Assembly: GCF_040581485.1 (NCBI RefSeq)
Contig: NC_090134.1
Location: 3,224,001 to 3,288,000 of the forward strand
Source: Linepithema humile
Taxonomy: Eukaryota > Arthropoda > Insecta > Hymenoptera > Formicidae
DNA length: 64,000 nucleotides
Direction: 5' to 3'
In this document: positions 1 to 13,560 of the stretch, one piece after another
Layout of the letters: each line of letters opens with the position of its first letter
Position numbering within the stretch: the first letter of the stretch is position 1
Position numbers and translations under genes: made by a program
Notes under the pieces: generated by a model
What the model saw: the letters and a program-made list of their open reading frames with translations, nothing else
What the model was told of the DNA's origin: nothing
Databases searched by the model: none

Positions 1-1440
1 AACAGAATCGTTTTTAACTAAACAGTACAATGTACAAATCTTATAATAATAAAATCACGATTTTAATTAATTTTATAATACTCTAACATATTGTATCTGC
101 ACTGATTATCATGAATTTAGTAAAGACAAATTTTACGAATTATCACGAATAATATTAAGCCTGCCAATTATGTGTCGTGTAGCAATAAAATAATTAAAAT
201 GTTTTCATGTTAAATTCAAGCGTTTCTAGATCGATACGATGGTTATCTAGACGGTGAGCTACCGGTAATGCATCGAGAAGCGATCGGTCGGATTCGGCAT
301 AACCGTCGATACCGAAAATTCCAGACCACAGTTTCCGGTAAAAAATGCCGGATTGCGTGGTACCCTTCGCCGCCGAAACAAAGTTAGAAACAGCATTGTT
401 CGTACGAGCATCGTATCGTACAATTTTATTGCACGGTACTTTCACCGATTGGATGGACCGGGCGCATAGATAGCAGCCGCGCCGTCGCTGTTCGAAAGTT
501 TGCCGCAAGAGAGAGAGAAAGAGGGGCAGGGGGGAGAATGCACGCGGGACTAGCGGAATGACCGGCGATGTTACGAATTTTGAGTAAAATGCCCGCGGCG
601 AATCGCCGATTCAGTCCGGGTTTTTTACAGACGCAAAAATCTGCTGAACCGGGGTATCGCCATTGGCACGATTTTGTCATACGAGTCTTTTGTCATAAAA
701 AAGAGAAAAAAAAGATGAATTGTTTGACGTACATGTGATGAATAGTCCGTACGTTAATTGATTTATCTAGATAACTTTTATACAAAAATGATCAACTCTT
801 CCCTAGATCGGAATTCAAAAATATCATAGGTTCTCCAGATTTTATGTGAAAGATGTAACATCATACGCAGTAAAAAATAACTTGGTAAAGTCAATGTTAA
901 ATTAAATATTTAATTACTGCATTTGAAATTTAATCACTAGTGGTCCAACAGCTGTTGGATTAATCAACTGCCGGAAGAAGTTTCTATAAGTATAATTTCG
1001 ACTCGCATAAGATAAGACTCGTAAATAATACAAGATTATATGAATACTTAAAATCCATTCAGAAGTCGAGATTGAATTTCTTCCGAACGAAGCGTATTCC
1101 CTTTTATGATTGATTTTAATTATAAATATGATCCTTCGTTCCTTCAGGATAAATAATTTAGACACTTAACTCTTTTTCAAGTAATATAATTATTTCGTTG
1201 CTATAGTATCAAGATATTCTATTCCGTTTAAAAGCAATATTTGTTTAAAATAGCGTTCTGGGAACAACTTTTACGGTTGTCTGAGCAATTTCATTTCGTA
1301 GACTTGGGACATTTAAAAAAATGACCAATTTGCTTACGTCGCAATACATTTAAAACGAGTAAGAAAGAGTGAATCACAGTTCTTCCCTTTTCTTATGTAA
1401 ATAATGAAGTTGAAAAATAATCTCGAGGATTGAGAGAAGT
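1..1440. other. Noncoding: AT-rich with one GC-richer patch
   Basis: No gene is supported. A CpG-richer patch lies at about 220-680 and contains overlapping short frames on the minus strand that match no family I know. A purine-rich run sits at 511-537. The rest is AT-rich. A 16-bp perfect palindrome lies at 944-959 and a 14-bp AT palindrome at 901-914. Confidence 0.7.
944..959. repeat. Perfect 16-bp palindrome
   Basis: The sequence TCCAACAGCTGTTGGA equals its own reverse complement. Its core CAGCTG is an E-box-type hexamer of the kind bound by bHLH factors, but nothing nearby shows it is used. It could be a chance palindrome. Confidence 0.85.
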
Positions 1441-1860
1441 TTTTCTCTTAAGGGAAAAAGGTTGCTGGTTTTCGCGGCGGACGCGGGGCACCGGCGCGGC
1501 ACACCCGACGACTAGCAACCTGACTGTGGCGCCGTGGACACGTGGTGTCATTCCCAGGGGCGTTAAAATTAAGCCGTGAGAAGCCTCCTGTTTCCCAAAA
1601 GGGGAAATCTTAGCGCGGTGAACCGAGCGAAATTGCGGATTATGCGGACTTTCCGCGGGTCGCGTCGCATTGCCCGCGTCTTTTCCGTCCGCGTTAAAGC
1701 GGCCCGCGTTTTTGCATTGAAATTCATGGAATAATAATGCGCTGCTCGATCGCAAATACCCGTCCCGGTATTCCGCTTATTCGGCTTAGCGGCCGCGCGC
1801 TGAAAGAAGCGATCCTCGCACCGTCAAAACAACAAGCAAAACCGAAGAAAACATTTAACC
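1441..1860. other. CpG-rich noncoding segment
   Basis: Dense in CG and GCG words between AT-rich flanks. The longest frame (minus, 1393-1755) has no recognisable domain and ends in AT-rich sequence. I treat it as a by-product of high GC. No promoter or RNA gene is evident. Confidence 0.6.
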
Positions 1861-3280
1861 CTGAAGTACAAATCTTTTCGTTGCAGTAACAAGAGCGTGA
1901 GATCGCGAGTGATAAAATCTTGAAATACATATAATATTACTAATATACATGTCTGATATATAAATTATATTTTATTCTATTCGAAAGTTCAGTATTTTAA
2001 GCAAAAGAGTCCTTAAATTATGAATGCTTTTTAAAATTGGAACTTTAAATTTCGGAATTTCTTCGGCCGCGGGACTCCTACTTTAGTGCACTGCTTTAGT
2101 ATTAATGGACATCTAATTCCAGTTTTCTTTTCTGTCTCGTCGTTATTCTCTGATATATCAATCTATTCCTCCACAAGTGAGCGAATAATGTCGAGCGAGT
2201 TCGATAAATCGTCTCGCGACTGTGTATACGTGACATTAATATTTGACGGGGTCGTTAAATTTTATTACACACTTCGGATTATTGTGCCATTAATACCGAA
2301 GAATTTAATCGTCTTAAGTATCGACAACGCGATTACTTCGCATTGCGATAGGAAAGATTAATAAGTACATTTTTATGTTTTGAGAGAATATCTTAATGTA
2401 AAACGGTATTTTGATGCAATAAATTAATACGTGTATATCATTATTCACTGAATTGTTATTTTCACACCGCGTAAGAACAAATATAAATTAGCATTCTATG
2501 GAAATTAGTGTTAAAACGTTTATAGGATTTGTATATCATAATTTCAAATGTTTATTGTTCCGCTATAATGATCGATATTACATTGCTGATTATTCGTTTT
2601 CATCCATTAGCCGCGCAATCTTCTTTAATTATGTATAATATTAATAGATAAATATAATAACATTAATTATTAATTATTTCAAATCAGTTTTCCAGTATTA
2701 ATATCACAACTGGTGTTATTCTGTTACACGCATTGTCAAGGAATCGTTCGACTGGCAAAAATGGCTTACGAAATCGTATTATTTAAGCAACCGAAATAGA
2801 AATCGTATTTCCGACTCTTTCTAATGGATTTATTGACGTGGTCAGTTTAATCGGATTTTGATATATTTGACGTTATCGTGTTCTGCGGCTACATGACGTG
2901 ACGTTCTTTCATGTCGATGAATCGTTGCCATGACAACTTTACAGAAAAGAGTTATTGAAATTAAGTCGTTACAAGCGGCTCCGACGCAATCACTCAATAG
3001 ATATTTCGGCCAAACCGAGATAAGTATTCTATAGAATGAACGGTGTAACGTATCACACAATGTGACAATGTAGTAATTGTGTGTGTCTAGATAATCTATT
3101 TATCTGTTCGCGCAACTGTCAGATAAAATGTGGTACATTGAAATTTATTCTACGTTTAACAAGACGTTCGAGTTTATCTTTTAGTTACGCGTTCGCAAGT
3201 TAAAATGCTTCTCAATTTGTTTATTTATATATTTTATTATATTATTATATATATGTGCTCATGTAATACGATAATAGTGT
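1861..3280. other. AT-rich noncoding DNA
   Basis: Mostly AT-rich sequence with short frames of 70-90 codons that carry no motif. Nothing further is seen. Confidence 0.65.
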
Positions 3281-3900
3281 GTGTTCCACCCTCGAGCATT
3301 CCTAACAGCATCTTGATTACAGAGGGAAGGAAACAGAGACGCACAGCCGCTCGCGATAAGCAGGCAGCAGACTTGGCTCGTGTCGTAAATGGGAAACCGA
3401 TGCACGCGACAAATGCACGACAAGGAAACGAAAAAGGTGGAGGCAGGGGTGAGTTGGATTGAGTATTCCATATTTTCCGCGCTCGGCCGACCGGAAGAGC
3501 GCCGGCCGGCCCGTCCAACCGGAAGATCCGACAAAAGCGGCTTATTGGCCAACGTTAGCTCGTAGGTTTCCTCTAAGATGTTCCGACGCCGAGCGCACAA
3601 GCCGCTACGCCCGTACAAAGGATTATTACGATTTACCGGCGAGTTTTTTGCCCTCCGTTCGGCGCGCCCCTCGCGAATTTTTTCGACTCGTTTTCTCGAT
3701 CGGCCGCATCTCCCTCGGTCGCGTTCTTTGACAGATTGCAGATATTTCATCGTGTCAACAACGTGGCCGGTGAGGAGTAATCATTCCTACGTTATTCTAA
3801 GCACGCGCCCTTTACCCGACGAGCGCTGGAAATTGTTTATCGATGGTGCGGACGTCGAGCGGATAACGACTTAAAGATTACCAGCCCCCATTTATTCGCT
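3281..3900. other. CpG-rich noncoding segment
   Basis: Frames of 85-163 codons overlap on both strands in several phases, the pattern expected where GC content makes stops rare. None shows a domain, signal peptide or membrane segment that would favour it. The stretch 3475-3520 is rich in CCGG and GGCC words. Confidence 0.6.
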
Positions 3901-5150
3901 GCCGTCCCGAGGAGACGCAGTTTGTTATTTAAAGTGTATTCTTGATTTAATTAATCGGCGACCAATGTCTTTTGTTTTACGTTTAAACAGAATTATCAGC
4001 GCATTTGATTCTTAATTGATATCTGTTTAACGTTGTATACATTCCTTTTCACATATTTGACTATAAATCTTTAATTAGGTCTCCCCAAAGTTAATCAAAA
4101 TTAGCGTAGTAATTGGTAATAATTTGCAATAATGTAACAATTAAGTAATGTAAATTATGTTGTGAATAATCAGTAAATAATTAATCGGACAATATTGTTA
4201 GATAATTTAATGGCTTTGTGAAATGAATATAATATGCGCTTTATAATCATATTTTAAGCGTTACTAAAATCCTTCATTTTTGGAAAAATTATATTATCAT
4301 TTTGTACAATCATACGAATAAGGATAGTTTGAATGAATATTCAGTTATTTCATCACGTCATAAAAAATTATAGAATTAAAAATTGCAGCATTTACATTTT
4401 GAGGCTATTCGTTTCCATTATTTTCTTCATAAAAATAACTATTTTACCTAAATTATTTCAAGAAAATAATCTTATTCCTATAAAGTCATTAAACAATAAT
4501 TCAGAAATACTCGAAATTGTCTTTATCATACTTGACGAAAATCTAAACACGATTTTCCCTAACAAACTTGATGAGAGCAAAAATGTGGCACGTAAATGAC
4601 AGGAAACGTTTAGCCGGTTAATCGCGCCGCGATCGATACTATAATTAACTTAAATCGTTGAACCTTTCGTTTTGTCGGCGCGGAAACGTTTATTATCGCT
4701 TAATCTTAAATAGGATGTACCGTTGACTCGTTCTCGAAATTCGTTCTTTGTGACTTTTGGTGGATTAATTATTGGTTTTATATCCGATTATAGCGGGGGA
4801 CAAATCGAGCACGAAAAAAACAGCACTCCGCGTATAATCGGAATCCGATTATTTTTCGATATTGATCACAATGGTCGGCCACTTTGCCGCACCGAGAGTC
4901 ATTTTGCGGTGCATTTAGAGACAAAAAATACATAATATACGATATAATATGCTATTGTAACGGATTTAAATACGAAAATATATACACATTTTAACAATTA
5001 TGGCGATAAAAGACGTAACGTTGCGTCGAAAAACTACGCGAAGCAACGTTTATTTGTAATAAACCAATTAGCAATCATTTTCTCATATTCTGGAAAATCT
5101 CAATTCTATCAATCCCATTTGATCGTGCACATATATATGCATAATCACGC
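3901..5150. other. AT-rich noncoding DNA
   Basis: AT-rich. A plus-strand frame of 88 codons (4333-4599) starts with ATG and has a mixed hydrophobic/asparagine-rich composition typical of AT-rich random sequence. No family is recognised. Confidence 0.6.
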
Positions 5151-5560
5151 TGAAAAATGAACAAGAAGGTGCGGCGAATCGTTAGCACGACACAGTCGGT
5201 CGCGTTTCAATTCCGCGCTGCCGCCTCGATTCATTATCAGATGCTCACGGTATAAAAATTATCAGCGAATAAAGCGAAACAGCGGTTCGCAGTGCGCTTA
5301 ATGGTTTTTCACGGTTGGTGCGAATGGACGCGATAACGTGTCTGTGCTCGTGAAACGCGGTCTTCACATCTTAAGCAAGATCGTCGATGTGCTCCCTGCG
5401 GGAGTCGCGCAGCTGAAATCGTCGGGAGGGGGGGGGGGGGGGGGGGGGGAGGCATTGCGTAGTTCTCATGGCCACAAAAGCTTATAAATGTGCAGGAAAA
5501 TTGCGGTACGACAAAGCGCTTCGCCTCCGAGGAGCGGCTTCGTTTGAGAAAGTTCTTTTT
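5151..5560. other. CpG-rich segment with TATA-like motif and G run
   Basis: A CpG-rich patch holding a TATAAAAA motif at 5251-5258 and a long G run at 5428-5449. No start codon within 150 bases downstream opens a sustained frame, so a promoter reading is weak. Confidence 0.5.
5428..5449 (+). repeat. Poly(G) run, G22
   Basis: An uninterrupted run of 22 G residues, with GGGA before it and AGG after it. Such runs can fold into G-quadruplexes and are prone to replication slippage and sequencing length error. Confidence 0.97.
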
Positions 5561-7960
5561 TTTTATCCGGGTTAATTAAGGCCGGGTAATACAGCAGCGA
5601 GCAAGAATCAAAAATTGACAAAGGCGCGGCAGAACGAAGGAGTTGAGAGGAAACAGTGACGAAACACGGATCGATATTCGTGTCAACGAGTTCATATTTT
5701 TTCTCTTTCTGCTGGTTGATATTATGTATATTTTTTGTTTTTCGCCTGAATCTATACTATAATGATGTTGTATTATATCATGTTGTTGTTTTCGATTTCT
5801 CATTACTTCGTTTATATACCGTCCTTTTTAGCATTCGCATAATATTTCAAATTAGAGATAATTGACATTTCTAATTATATAAAAAAAGCAAAAGACTTTT
5901 TTAATAAAAGGTTAATTATTAATTTTTTTGTAATATTTCTTTGGTGTCATGTCAGTACTCGCTGCCTTTTCATAATTTTCTAATGATTATTTATTTGCAT
6001 ATCAATTATTAATTTATACAAAACCCATTTGTCTATTTTTTTATTACAATTAATTTATTTTATTGATTTTTCAATACGCATTGACGTCTATATTATTACA
6101 TTACATCGTTATTATAAATAACATATTGTAGATTTGCAAAAATTGCGTATATACAAATACAAATTTTGTAACTGACTAAAGCAGAAAGCAATATTGCGAA
6201 GTATAAACATGTAAACCACTCTCCGAATTTGCTCTCGTCCCGTGGGAACAACTGTGACATTGCGTAAACAATCGATCACATCGATACCTGCAATAGTAGT
6301 TTATTCGTCCGAGTTTATGAATATTGCATAGCCATAAAATTGTCGCGTTAGCTTAATCTGCTGTATGATTATTGGGAATTTTAGTGCAGTCATTAATTTC
6401 GTTATCTACAGGTCATTATCTACATTGACATTATTATCTAGACCGAAAATCAGCTATATATTGCCCAATAGAATGCTCTTCCAGTCTAATGAGTCCGGAA
6501 TTAAGCTGACAAGAAACTCGATTTACTGTTACAGAAATTGACTTGAACAATACATCTTATATCGCTTTTGTATCTACTATATATTAATTTAAATTGATAT
6601 TTTTCTTTTTCCGCATCAAATACTTCAATATACGAAATCCATGCAGGCAACATCGTTATTTCGCCTGCAGCCAAGATAAAGTCGATGCGACCGCAGGACG
6701 GATGAGCCGCATTTGTGTCTCACGGGACGCCCGTGACGTTGGCGTATGCCGCAGTTGCGATTTGTCGATGCCGGATTTCATTAGCAAGTTTGATTTAATT
6801 GCCAAGCACGGCCGCCGCACCGTCTGGTCCGCGCGCGAACCTTTAATTACACCTTCCATTTATAAATCATTAATTTTCCAGATCCGCGAGTCCCGGTAAC
6901 GACGCAGCGTGTGTCCTATACTCTCTGTACTCATATAAATTATCTCTAGTTCCCTAATAAACCATGCTCTATCTAAATGCGCTTAATAACTCGAGAACCT
7001 CTTCTCGACGTACTGAAACAAGGCTTACAGGTCTTGCGATACGTTACGAAATTACAGAGAAAGACAAGTTTTAGAGATACAAATCATACATTATTTATTT
7101 ATCATGCTTAGATGTATAATATTTATACGAATCTGCTTCATTCAAGTATTATAGATGATTTTTAAAAAACATATTTAAAATATTTTTAAAAATTATTTGT
7201 AACAGAAATAGAAACAATTATTAAAACAATGTGAAACACATAAACCATATTTAGATATGCCTGTTTTTAACGTTGCAACATTTAATTAAATAACTCGAAA
7301 ATTGAGACCCGTTTGATTTATTATGTATTTATAAATTTATACTAAATAGTCATTAAATGTATCAAAAAATAAAAAATTAACTTTATCACTGCAACATTAT
7401 TGATTTACGTATATTTACTATAAAGCTTCAAATACCTTCATCTGACTTTGTAAATAAAACCATTTCAAAACTGATCGAATGTCGCTTTAAATCATCGCAA
7501 TGATACATTGATATTTTACTTGATACATTATATTACTTGATACTGATATTTTCTACATCTCGTTTTTTTGCAACTTATATCTATCACGCAATGAAACCCG
7601 ACCTCCGACGATTCGGATTTTTAGAAATTTTCACGAGCAACCGCAAATGGAGGAAATCGAGAAAAATGCAATAAAACGGCGTTCGTACAATTTTCGCAGC
7701 GCACGAAGCTAGCATAACAGCGGCGAGCGCGACAATAAAATGCGATGTATATCACGAAACGTGTAACCAGCTTTTATAGTTTCCATCGGCCGGTCTTTTT
7801 GCACAACAGCCAAATATATATTTCAATTCCAGCGTTAAGCGTTCGATTCTGGTCCATATCATATAAATTGTGCGACTCACGTCACGTCTGTATATGGGAC
7901 CCCTTACTCGAATTCCCCTCGCTAACACCCCTCCGTTTCTCCCATTATCGATTCTTATCG
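5561..7960. other. AT-rich noncoding DNA
   Basis: AT-rich throughout except a GC-richer patch at about 6640-6900, where frames overlap on both strands. A degenerate three-copy tandem lies at 7501-7553. No gene or RNA is recognised. Confidence 0.6.
7501..7553 (+). repeat. Degenerate tandem repeat, 3 copies of about 17-20 bp
   Basis: Three successive units begin TGATAC and continue with AT-rich sequence (7501-7520, 7521-7537, 7538-7553). They differ by small deletions. Confidence 0.7.
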
Positions 7961-9300
7961 AGCGCTCGATGAGGTCGGCGAAGCCTATTCAAAGCTTCTC
8001 TTTCAAGGCGCGCGATTGGCTCCGCGCTTGTCGATAGATTAAAATTGCAATCGCGCGTTGCATCAAGAGGAAAGAGAAGACCTAGATCAAGATCGGACGG
8101 AGGCGGGGGGATTGCGCGGCGTATTTGGATCGTCTTTGATCGACATTGATCCGATCTTATCGAATCTGTGGAGATGATGCGCGGACGATGGCGGACGAGA
8201 GCGACGCGCGCGCTGATTTGCCTCGCGCGTTTCCAATTTCTCCCCGCCGATTTAAAGGAAAACGCTGTCGAGTGCTTAACGAGTGCTCTTTCCGACCGGT
8301 TGGCTCGGCGACTCTTCTCGCGAGATTAAAATTGCCCGTTCGCTTTCTTCCGTTAAGATTGACGCGGAAGTGTAAGATGGACATTCTACAGTGGATCTAC
8401 TTTATCTTTGACAATAAAGCTGATTACTTTTTTTTACAAACTTTTTTACAATCTTGTCAACCATCATAATTTTTTTATTAACCCTTGCAATTTGTTTTAG
8501 TAGTTTTTGTAATCTTTTTACTGCTGCTCTGTAAATTTCCCTGTAAATTCCTAGTAATCTTTTCATTAAACTTTGTAACTTTTTTTTTATTAATCTACTA
8601 TCGTCTTTTTATAAGTTTATTTTTTGTGTAATAATACGTATCGATTAAGTATTATTTGTGAAATAAAAATAAGATCTAGTATTTAAAGTTTTTAATGATG
8701 AAAAAAACTTCTTTATAAAAAAATATCTTAGAAATAAAAATTTTGTTCTAAATAAATACAGATTTTATACTGAAAAGTGATTAAAAGATGAAAACTTTTC
8801 AATAACGTAAACTGCGATAGCGCTTCGAGAGCGAGACCTTACATAAAAGCCGCGTGACGTTGGCTGGTTGCGTGAACCGTCGGGGATCGATAGCTCAAAT
8901 AATAAGCCGTTCGGCGAAACAATTAGAGCATCGATTACGTCGGCGCGCCCATTTGGCTCGTCTTCAATTCCGTTCAAGTTAATCCCTGATAACAGGAGGT
9001 GCTCATCAAATCGGTATCGACAAAGACATTTGAGGGAAACCACGTGAGTCGAGAGGCATCGTATCGGAAAGGTTCTCATAATAGATCAGAATTGCTCGTC
9101 TGACGATTCCTGTAAATCAAAATCCCGGAAGTGAATATTATATTCCACAAAAAGTTCTCTCTCAAATCTATTCGAAAGACCTGCTTCTTTTAACTAAAAC
9201 CGTATATTATAATAACTAAGCAAATATAATTAAATAAGATTCGACCAAAAATTTCGACTGTGCAAATATTAATTTCGACAAGGCAGCCAGAAATTTATCA
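7961..9300. other. CpG-rich segment, then T-rich and AT-rich DNA
   Basis: A CpG-rich part at about 7960-8400 carries overlapping frames on both strands. It is followed by a T-rich stretch (8430-8640) with recurring TGTAATCTTTT-like words, then AT-rich DNA and a GC-richer patch at 8810-9080. No gene is supported. Confidence 0.6.
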
Positions 9301-9960
9301 AATCTGACGCTGCTATTATCCTCGAAATAGAGCAATCTGGGATCCGCGGCAGAGTGTGCGCATCTGGCGAATAAAATTACCAGGCGCACTTCCTCGAGAG
9401 AGCCTACACATCTTGCGCTTCCTCAAAATTCGATATTGCTAATCTTCGATAATAGGCGATTTTCTCATCGGGTCGATTTGAAACCGACAAAGGCCGACCG
9501 AGGCCTAACGAGGCCCGCTAGCGAGAGGCCCGCAATTGGTTCAGTGCTCGGCAATAGATTAAAATCGCTCTCGCCATCCCCGTGCATCCCCCTGTAGAAG
9601 AGGGTTTCTCGGGTTGTAAACGACGTCCATAAATCATCTTTAATCGATTCCGCGAATCGGTTCCTGGAGAGCCTAGAACACGGCGCCACTGTTTATTTGT
9701 TATTCAAACTTCAGACAGAAAGGAGAAAGCCGGCGGCGGCATCGTCCACCTTCACCGTGCCTCTAATTTCTTCGCCCCCGCGGGCCACTATCAAAAGATT
9801 TATGACAAGCTCGAACGATACTTGGCAGAAGCTGTGAGGTCTTGTTTCTCGCTTTATCTGTGTTTCGTTCTCACCTACTTTTCTATCATATCATTTTCTT
9901 CTCTCCTCTTTTCTGTCTCTCTGTCTTTCGGAATATTAAAGATATCTCACTGTGGCGAAC
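9301..9960. other. CpG-rich segment ending in a pyrimidine tract
   Basis: CpG-rich to about 9830, then pyrimidine-rich on the plus strand from about 9840 to 9930. The tract resembles a polypyrimidine tract, but no convincing acceptor plus open frame follows it. Confidence 0.5.
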
Positions 9961-10084
9961 TCTTTTAACGAAAATGTGATTAATTTCCAAAATTTTCGAG
10001 ATAATAAAAATTGCGAAAGAATCAAAGTCGCGAAATCCATAATTAAGCCTAATAATATTACATTATTTTTAGAAGAAAAGGGTA

Positions 10085-10104
10085 TCTCTCTCTCTCTCTC
10101 TCTC
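10085..10104 (+). repeat. (TC)10 microsatellite
   Basis: Ten perfect TC units in AT-rich DNA. Confidence 0.97.
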
Positions 10105-10428
10105 GTTCGTACTTCACACGGTTTATAAAAACGCGTATATAATTTACATAGTGCCAATTTGTAAATTTGTGTAATAATAGAACAATTTCAATTTGTAATA
10201 TCAATTGGCCGAAAAATTGACCGCTTATCATCGGAAGGTTGCAAAATCATAACTGCGTGCGAAATTGTTGAGTCTATCGATCCATCGAATGCTCGTTTGC
10301 AGAGTGCAGAGACGGCACACAATTTCGTCGCGGACCATGCCTGTAAATTGAAATATAACAATGCCTGTTGTCGGATCAATTAAAATATAAATTGAACAAA
10401 GTTCGTGAATCACTCACCATGTGTCACG

Positions 10429-10453
10429 AAAAAAAAAAAAAAAAAAAAAAAAA
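10429..10453 (+). repeat. Poly(A) run, A25
   Basis: Twenty-five consecutive A residues. It could be the tail of a degraded retroposed sequence, but the 100 bases before it show no recognisable SINE, LINE or gene sequence. Confidence 0.97.
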
Positions 10454-10487
10454 CGAGACTGTCGCCCTCGGAAATCTATTTTACGAA

Positions 10488-10507
10488 GTCCCGATAATTA
10501 TCGGGAC
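10488..10507. repeat. Perfect 20-bp palindrome
   Basis: GTCCCGATAATTATCGGGAC is exactly self-complementary. It can form a 10-bp cruciform arm or act as a symmetric protein-binding site. It lies 35 bases after the A25 run. Confidence 0.95.
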
Positions 10508-10780
10508 GATGGAAAAACCGACTTTTCCATGTCGCGAGAGTTTTCCGATTTTTTAAATAGTCGCAAATTCAGTTGATGTGTCGATAAAAAATTCTAACAT
10601 TTATGAATAAAATATGCTCAAATGTATAGAACTGCGTACAATTTATCAAGAATTCATTAAAATGAAATAAAAAAGAACCGCTGATAAAATGTGAATTTTT
10701 TATTCTAAATTTCGAAATTTCATTATAAAAAAATTACTGTTACAAAGATAATATCTTTATTTTGCGGCGAAATTAAACTA

Positions 10781-12400
10781 TTTGATAATGTACCGTAATC
10801 ATTTATGGATTCATCTGTCCCTATCTCTCGCAATAGCAATTGATTACGCAATGCGAAAATCCGCGAGAATGAGAAGAACGAGACGAGCGTGTTCCCGAGT
10901 AATTAACGCTACACAAATCGAACGAAATGAGTTTCAAGGACGGTCGCGGTTGCAATCGCGGCACGCGATGTAAAACAGTGCCCAAAAACGCGAGTGGACG
11001 AATGGCCAAATGCCACGAGGGATGGTAAAGGTTGGTGAACGACCTTCGACCCGCTCGAATGCGCCGTCGCTTTTCCGAAAGCCATTAAAGCCGCTAGCAC
11101 CGCGAACTTTTCCAACTTTTCGGATAATGGGGCCGCGTGCCGGCGCGCGGCCACGCGTGCTCGCGGTAATTTCGCGCTTATTCGGCTTTATTACCGTCGT
11201 GGCAATTATTGAAAAGTTTTCGCGCTCACCAAGACGGCACCCCGCCCCCGACTGTCTATCGTCGTTTCTACTTCGCGCCGCGAGTGGATTCACTGTGAAA
11301 CTTCTAACTTAAACGTTTCTTTATTAGGCACGAATCCCCGTCAGAATTGTCACTCTTCTGGAAAAGCTGGCTTTTATGATATTAAAAGCGCTCCGTAATT
11401 ATACCTTTACATATTTTCGCTAAAGTTTAATTAAAAAAAAAAAAAGTTGAACAATTTACAAAATTGCATGTTAACGTATGCTTACAAAATCTTCAATATC
11501 TTGTGATTTTAGTAAAATTATTTAATGACGCATATATGCAAAATATACTTGGTTTCGGTTTTTATCAAAAATCTGTACAGAAAGATGTATCTAAAATATG
11601 CTTTGAGTAATGAGAGTAAGGGAGAAAGGAAAGAAAGGTATACATTCTTTTCTTGGAACAATTCCAGAAATACGTAATGGACGTTATATTGCGGAACAAA
11701 ACGTATACCCGTTATTTTCATTTCAGCAATGTGTGTTTCGTGATGCGAACTCTCTCACGAGTTATCGGGTTCCAGGCGTGCGCCAAGCGGATGATCGTTG
11801 CAAAATCGCGAGTGCAACGCTCGAAATTGCCCGCGAAGCAGTTGAATACCGGTCCGGGACGAATCTGAAACGGCGTCGCGGCGCCGTGCGCGCGCGGCGA
11901 GTAGGTAATCAAATTAAACTCGCAGCAGGGAGAGCATAAAGAAAGCCGTAAATGTACGATGCATAAATTAGCATCGTGCGCCGCGGCGAGGCGAACCGTC
12001 ACGACTCCTAAATGCAACATTACATACCCGGACTCACACCGCAAATTGCCGGCTTACGCCCTTTCCATAAATTAAGGGTGAAATGATAACGACGGGCTGG
12101 GTTGTCGATCGCGATAATCATGCGGGAAAAGTCCGGGGCACCGATAACGCCTCTCCGATCGCACTCGTTCTCTCTCTTTCTCTCCGCCGCAGCGCTGCGA
12201 AAATGCGCGATCCGATTTTCGCAACGTGCGTCGCGGACGGATTATGGAAACGGCGCGCACGATCAAGGAAGATTTATCGCGATTGTTACACGTGGCTGTC
12301 AAAAGCTATTTTCGTCCCGCCCGCTCTCTCGCGGCGTGTGCACGCCATAAGTCATGCTGGTTCGCCCTCTTTTCCGAACCTGGTAGGAATAATTTAATAT
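10781..12400. other. Two CpG-rich noncoding segments
   Basis: CpG-rich at about 10800-11310 and 11740-12400, split by an AT-rich stretch with an A13 run at 11433-11445. Frames of 60-119 codons overlap on both strands and in multiple phases, with no domain in any. The pattern argues against real coding sequence. Confidence 0.6.
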
Positions 12401-13560
12401 TCTTACATTCCAAGGTACTTGAACGTCACGAATAAACATTAAATTTATGTATAGACATTCGATATTATTGCTTAAGCGAAGTATCCGCACAGTTATTGCA
12501 GTGGCTACGTATTTTGATATTTCATGAGTTGAATATAAAATGCGTTTTCAAATATTTATTTCGTACTTCCGTAGCTTTTCAGCGTCTAAAGTAAGACAAA
12601 AAATTAAAATTTGATATTATTAGTTACTAGAGATTGTGTAGTCGATATAATATAAGCGTTATTTTTATAACAACATTCAAATTTGTAAAATAAGCCACAA
12701 CAATTATTATTTCATTGCAGCCAATACTTTATTTGTAGATATTCTCAGGGGCAAATGAAATTTGTTCAAATAACAGCGACAAATTGATTTAATTTCCATA
12801 TTTTGAATGTTTACAAAATACAATACTACGACAACTTGCAGCTATCATATTCCGCAAGCATATCTTTAAAAATATAATAAACTAATAAATAATAATAAAT
12901 ATTTTGAAAACACAATACATAAAATAACGTTATCGCGGCAAATAACTTAATCGCTAAATTCCCAATATCGGTACAAACGAATAATTTGTAGCCGAAGCAG
13001 GTGTCTTAAGCGCGCAGAACGTCGATTCGTTTTACATAACTGTCGAACTTGCCTAGCGCCGATTATAAAATGCAGCTTAGCTTAATATAAAAGGTCGATT
13101 TTATCTTAAATTTATCTTAAAAAAAGTAGACGTGTTTTATTTTCCAAATATAATCGTAATTGATTTCAGCCATTGAAAAACACATAAAATCAAGAAAAAT
13201 GTGGTTGGAGTAATCGTGATAATTAATCCACTCTTCTCTTTTAATCCTGTTTGATCTAATAAAATCCATATTAAAGTTTACAGATTTCCGTGCAAAAATA
13301 TTAATCGTGTAAAATAACAGTCTTCTATTACATACACATCTTGGCATATACATTACATAAAACTTGATATTCTTTATGATAATTTCTGGCAATCAATTAC
13401 GGCAGTTTATCGTCGTATCAATAAGCAATGTTTGAACCCAATATCACAATTATCTTAATCGACCTACAGAATGTATCTCAAAGTTGCAAATTTACCCATG
13501 GAAATATTTATCGTGCAAAATGGTAGACTCTTAGTACACTTTAATGTTGCATTAAGCTTA
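12401..13560. other. AT-rich noncoding DNA
   Basis: AT-rich, with one minus-strand frame of 91 codons (13117-13392) lacking any motif. Nothing further is seen. Confidence 0.65.

Larger units (their letters stand above)
10105..10780. other. AT-rich noncoding DNA with poly(A) and palindrome
   Basis: Mostly AT-rich. Holds an A25 run at 10429-10453 and a perfect 20-bp palindrome at 10488-10507. Short frames here read through the A run and are not credible genes. Confidence 0.65.

Noticed and set aside
5251..5258. TATAAAAA word as a TATA box
   Set aside because: Nearest initiator-like CAGTG is about 40 bases away, and downstream ATG codons stop within a few codons.
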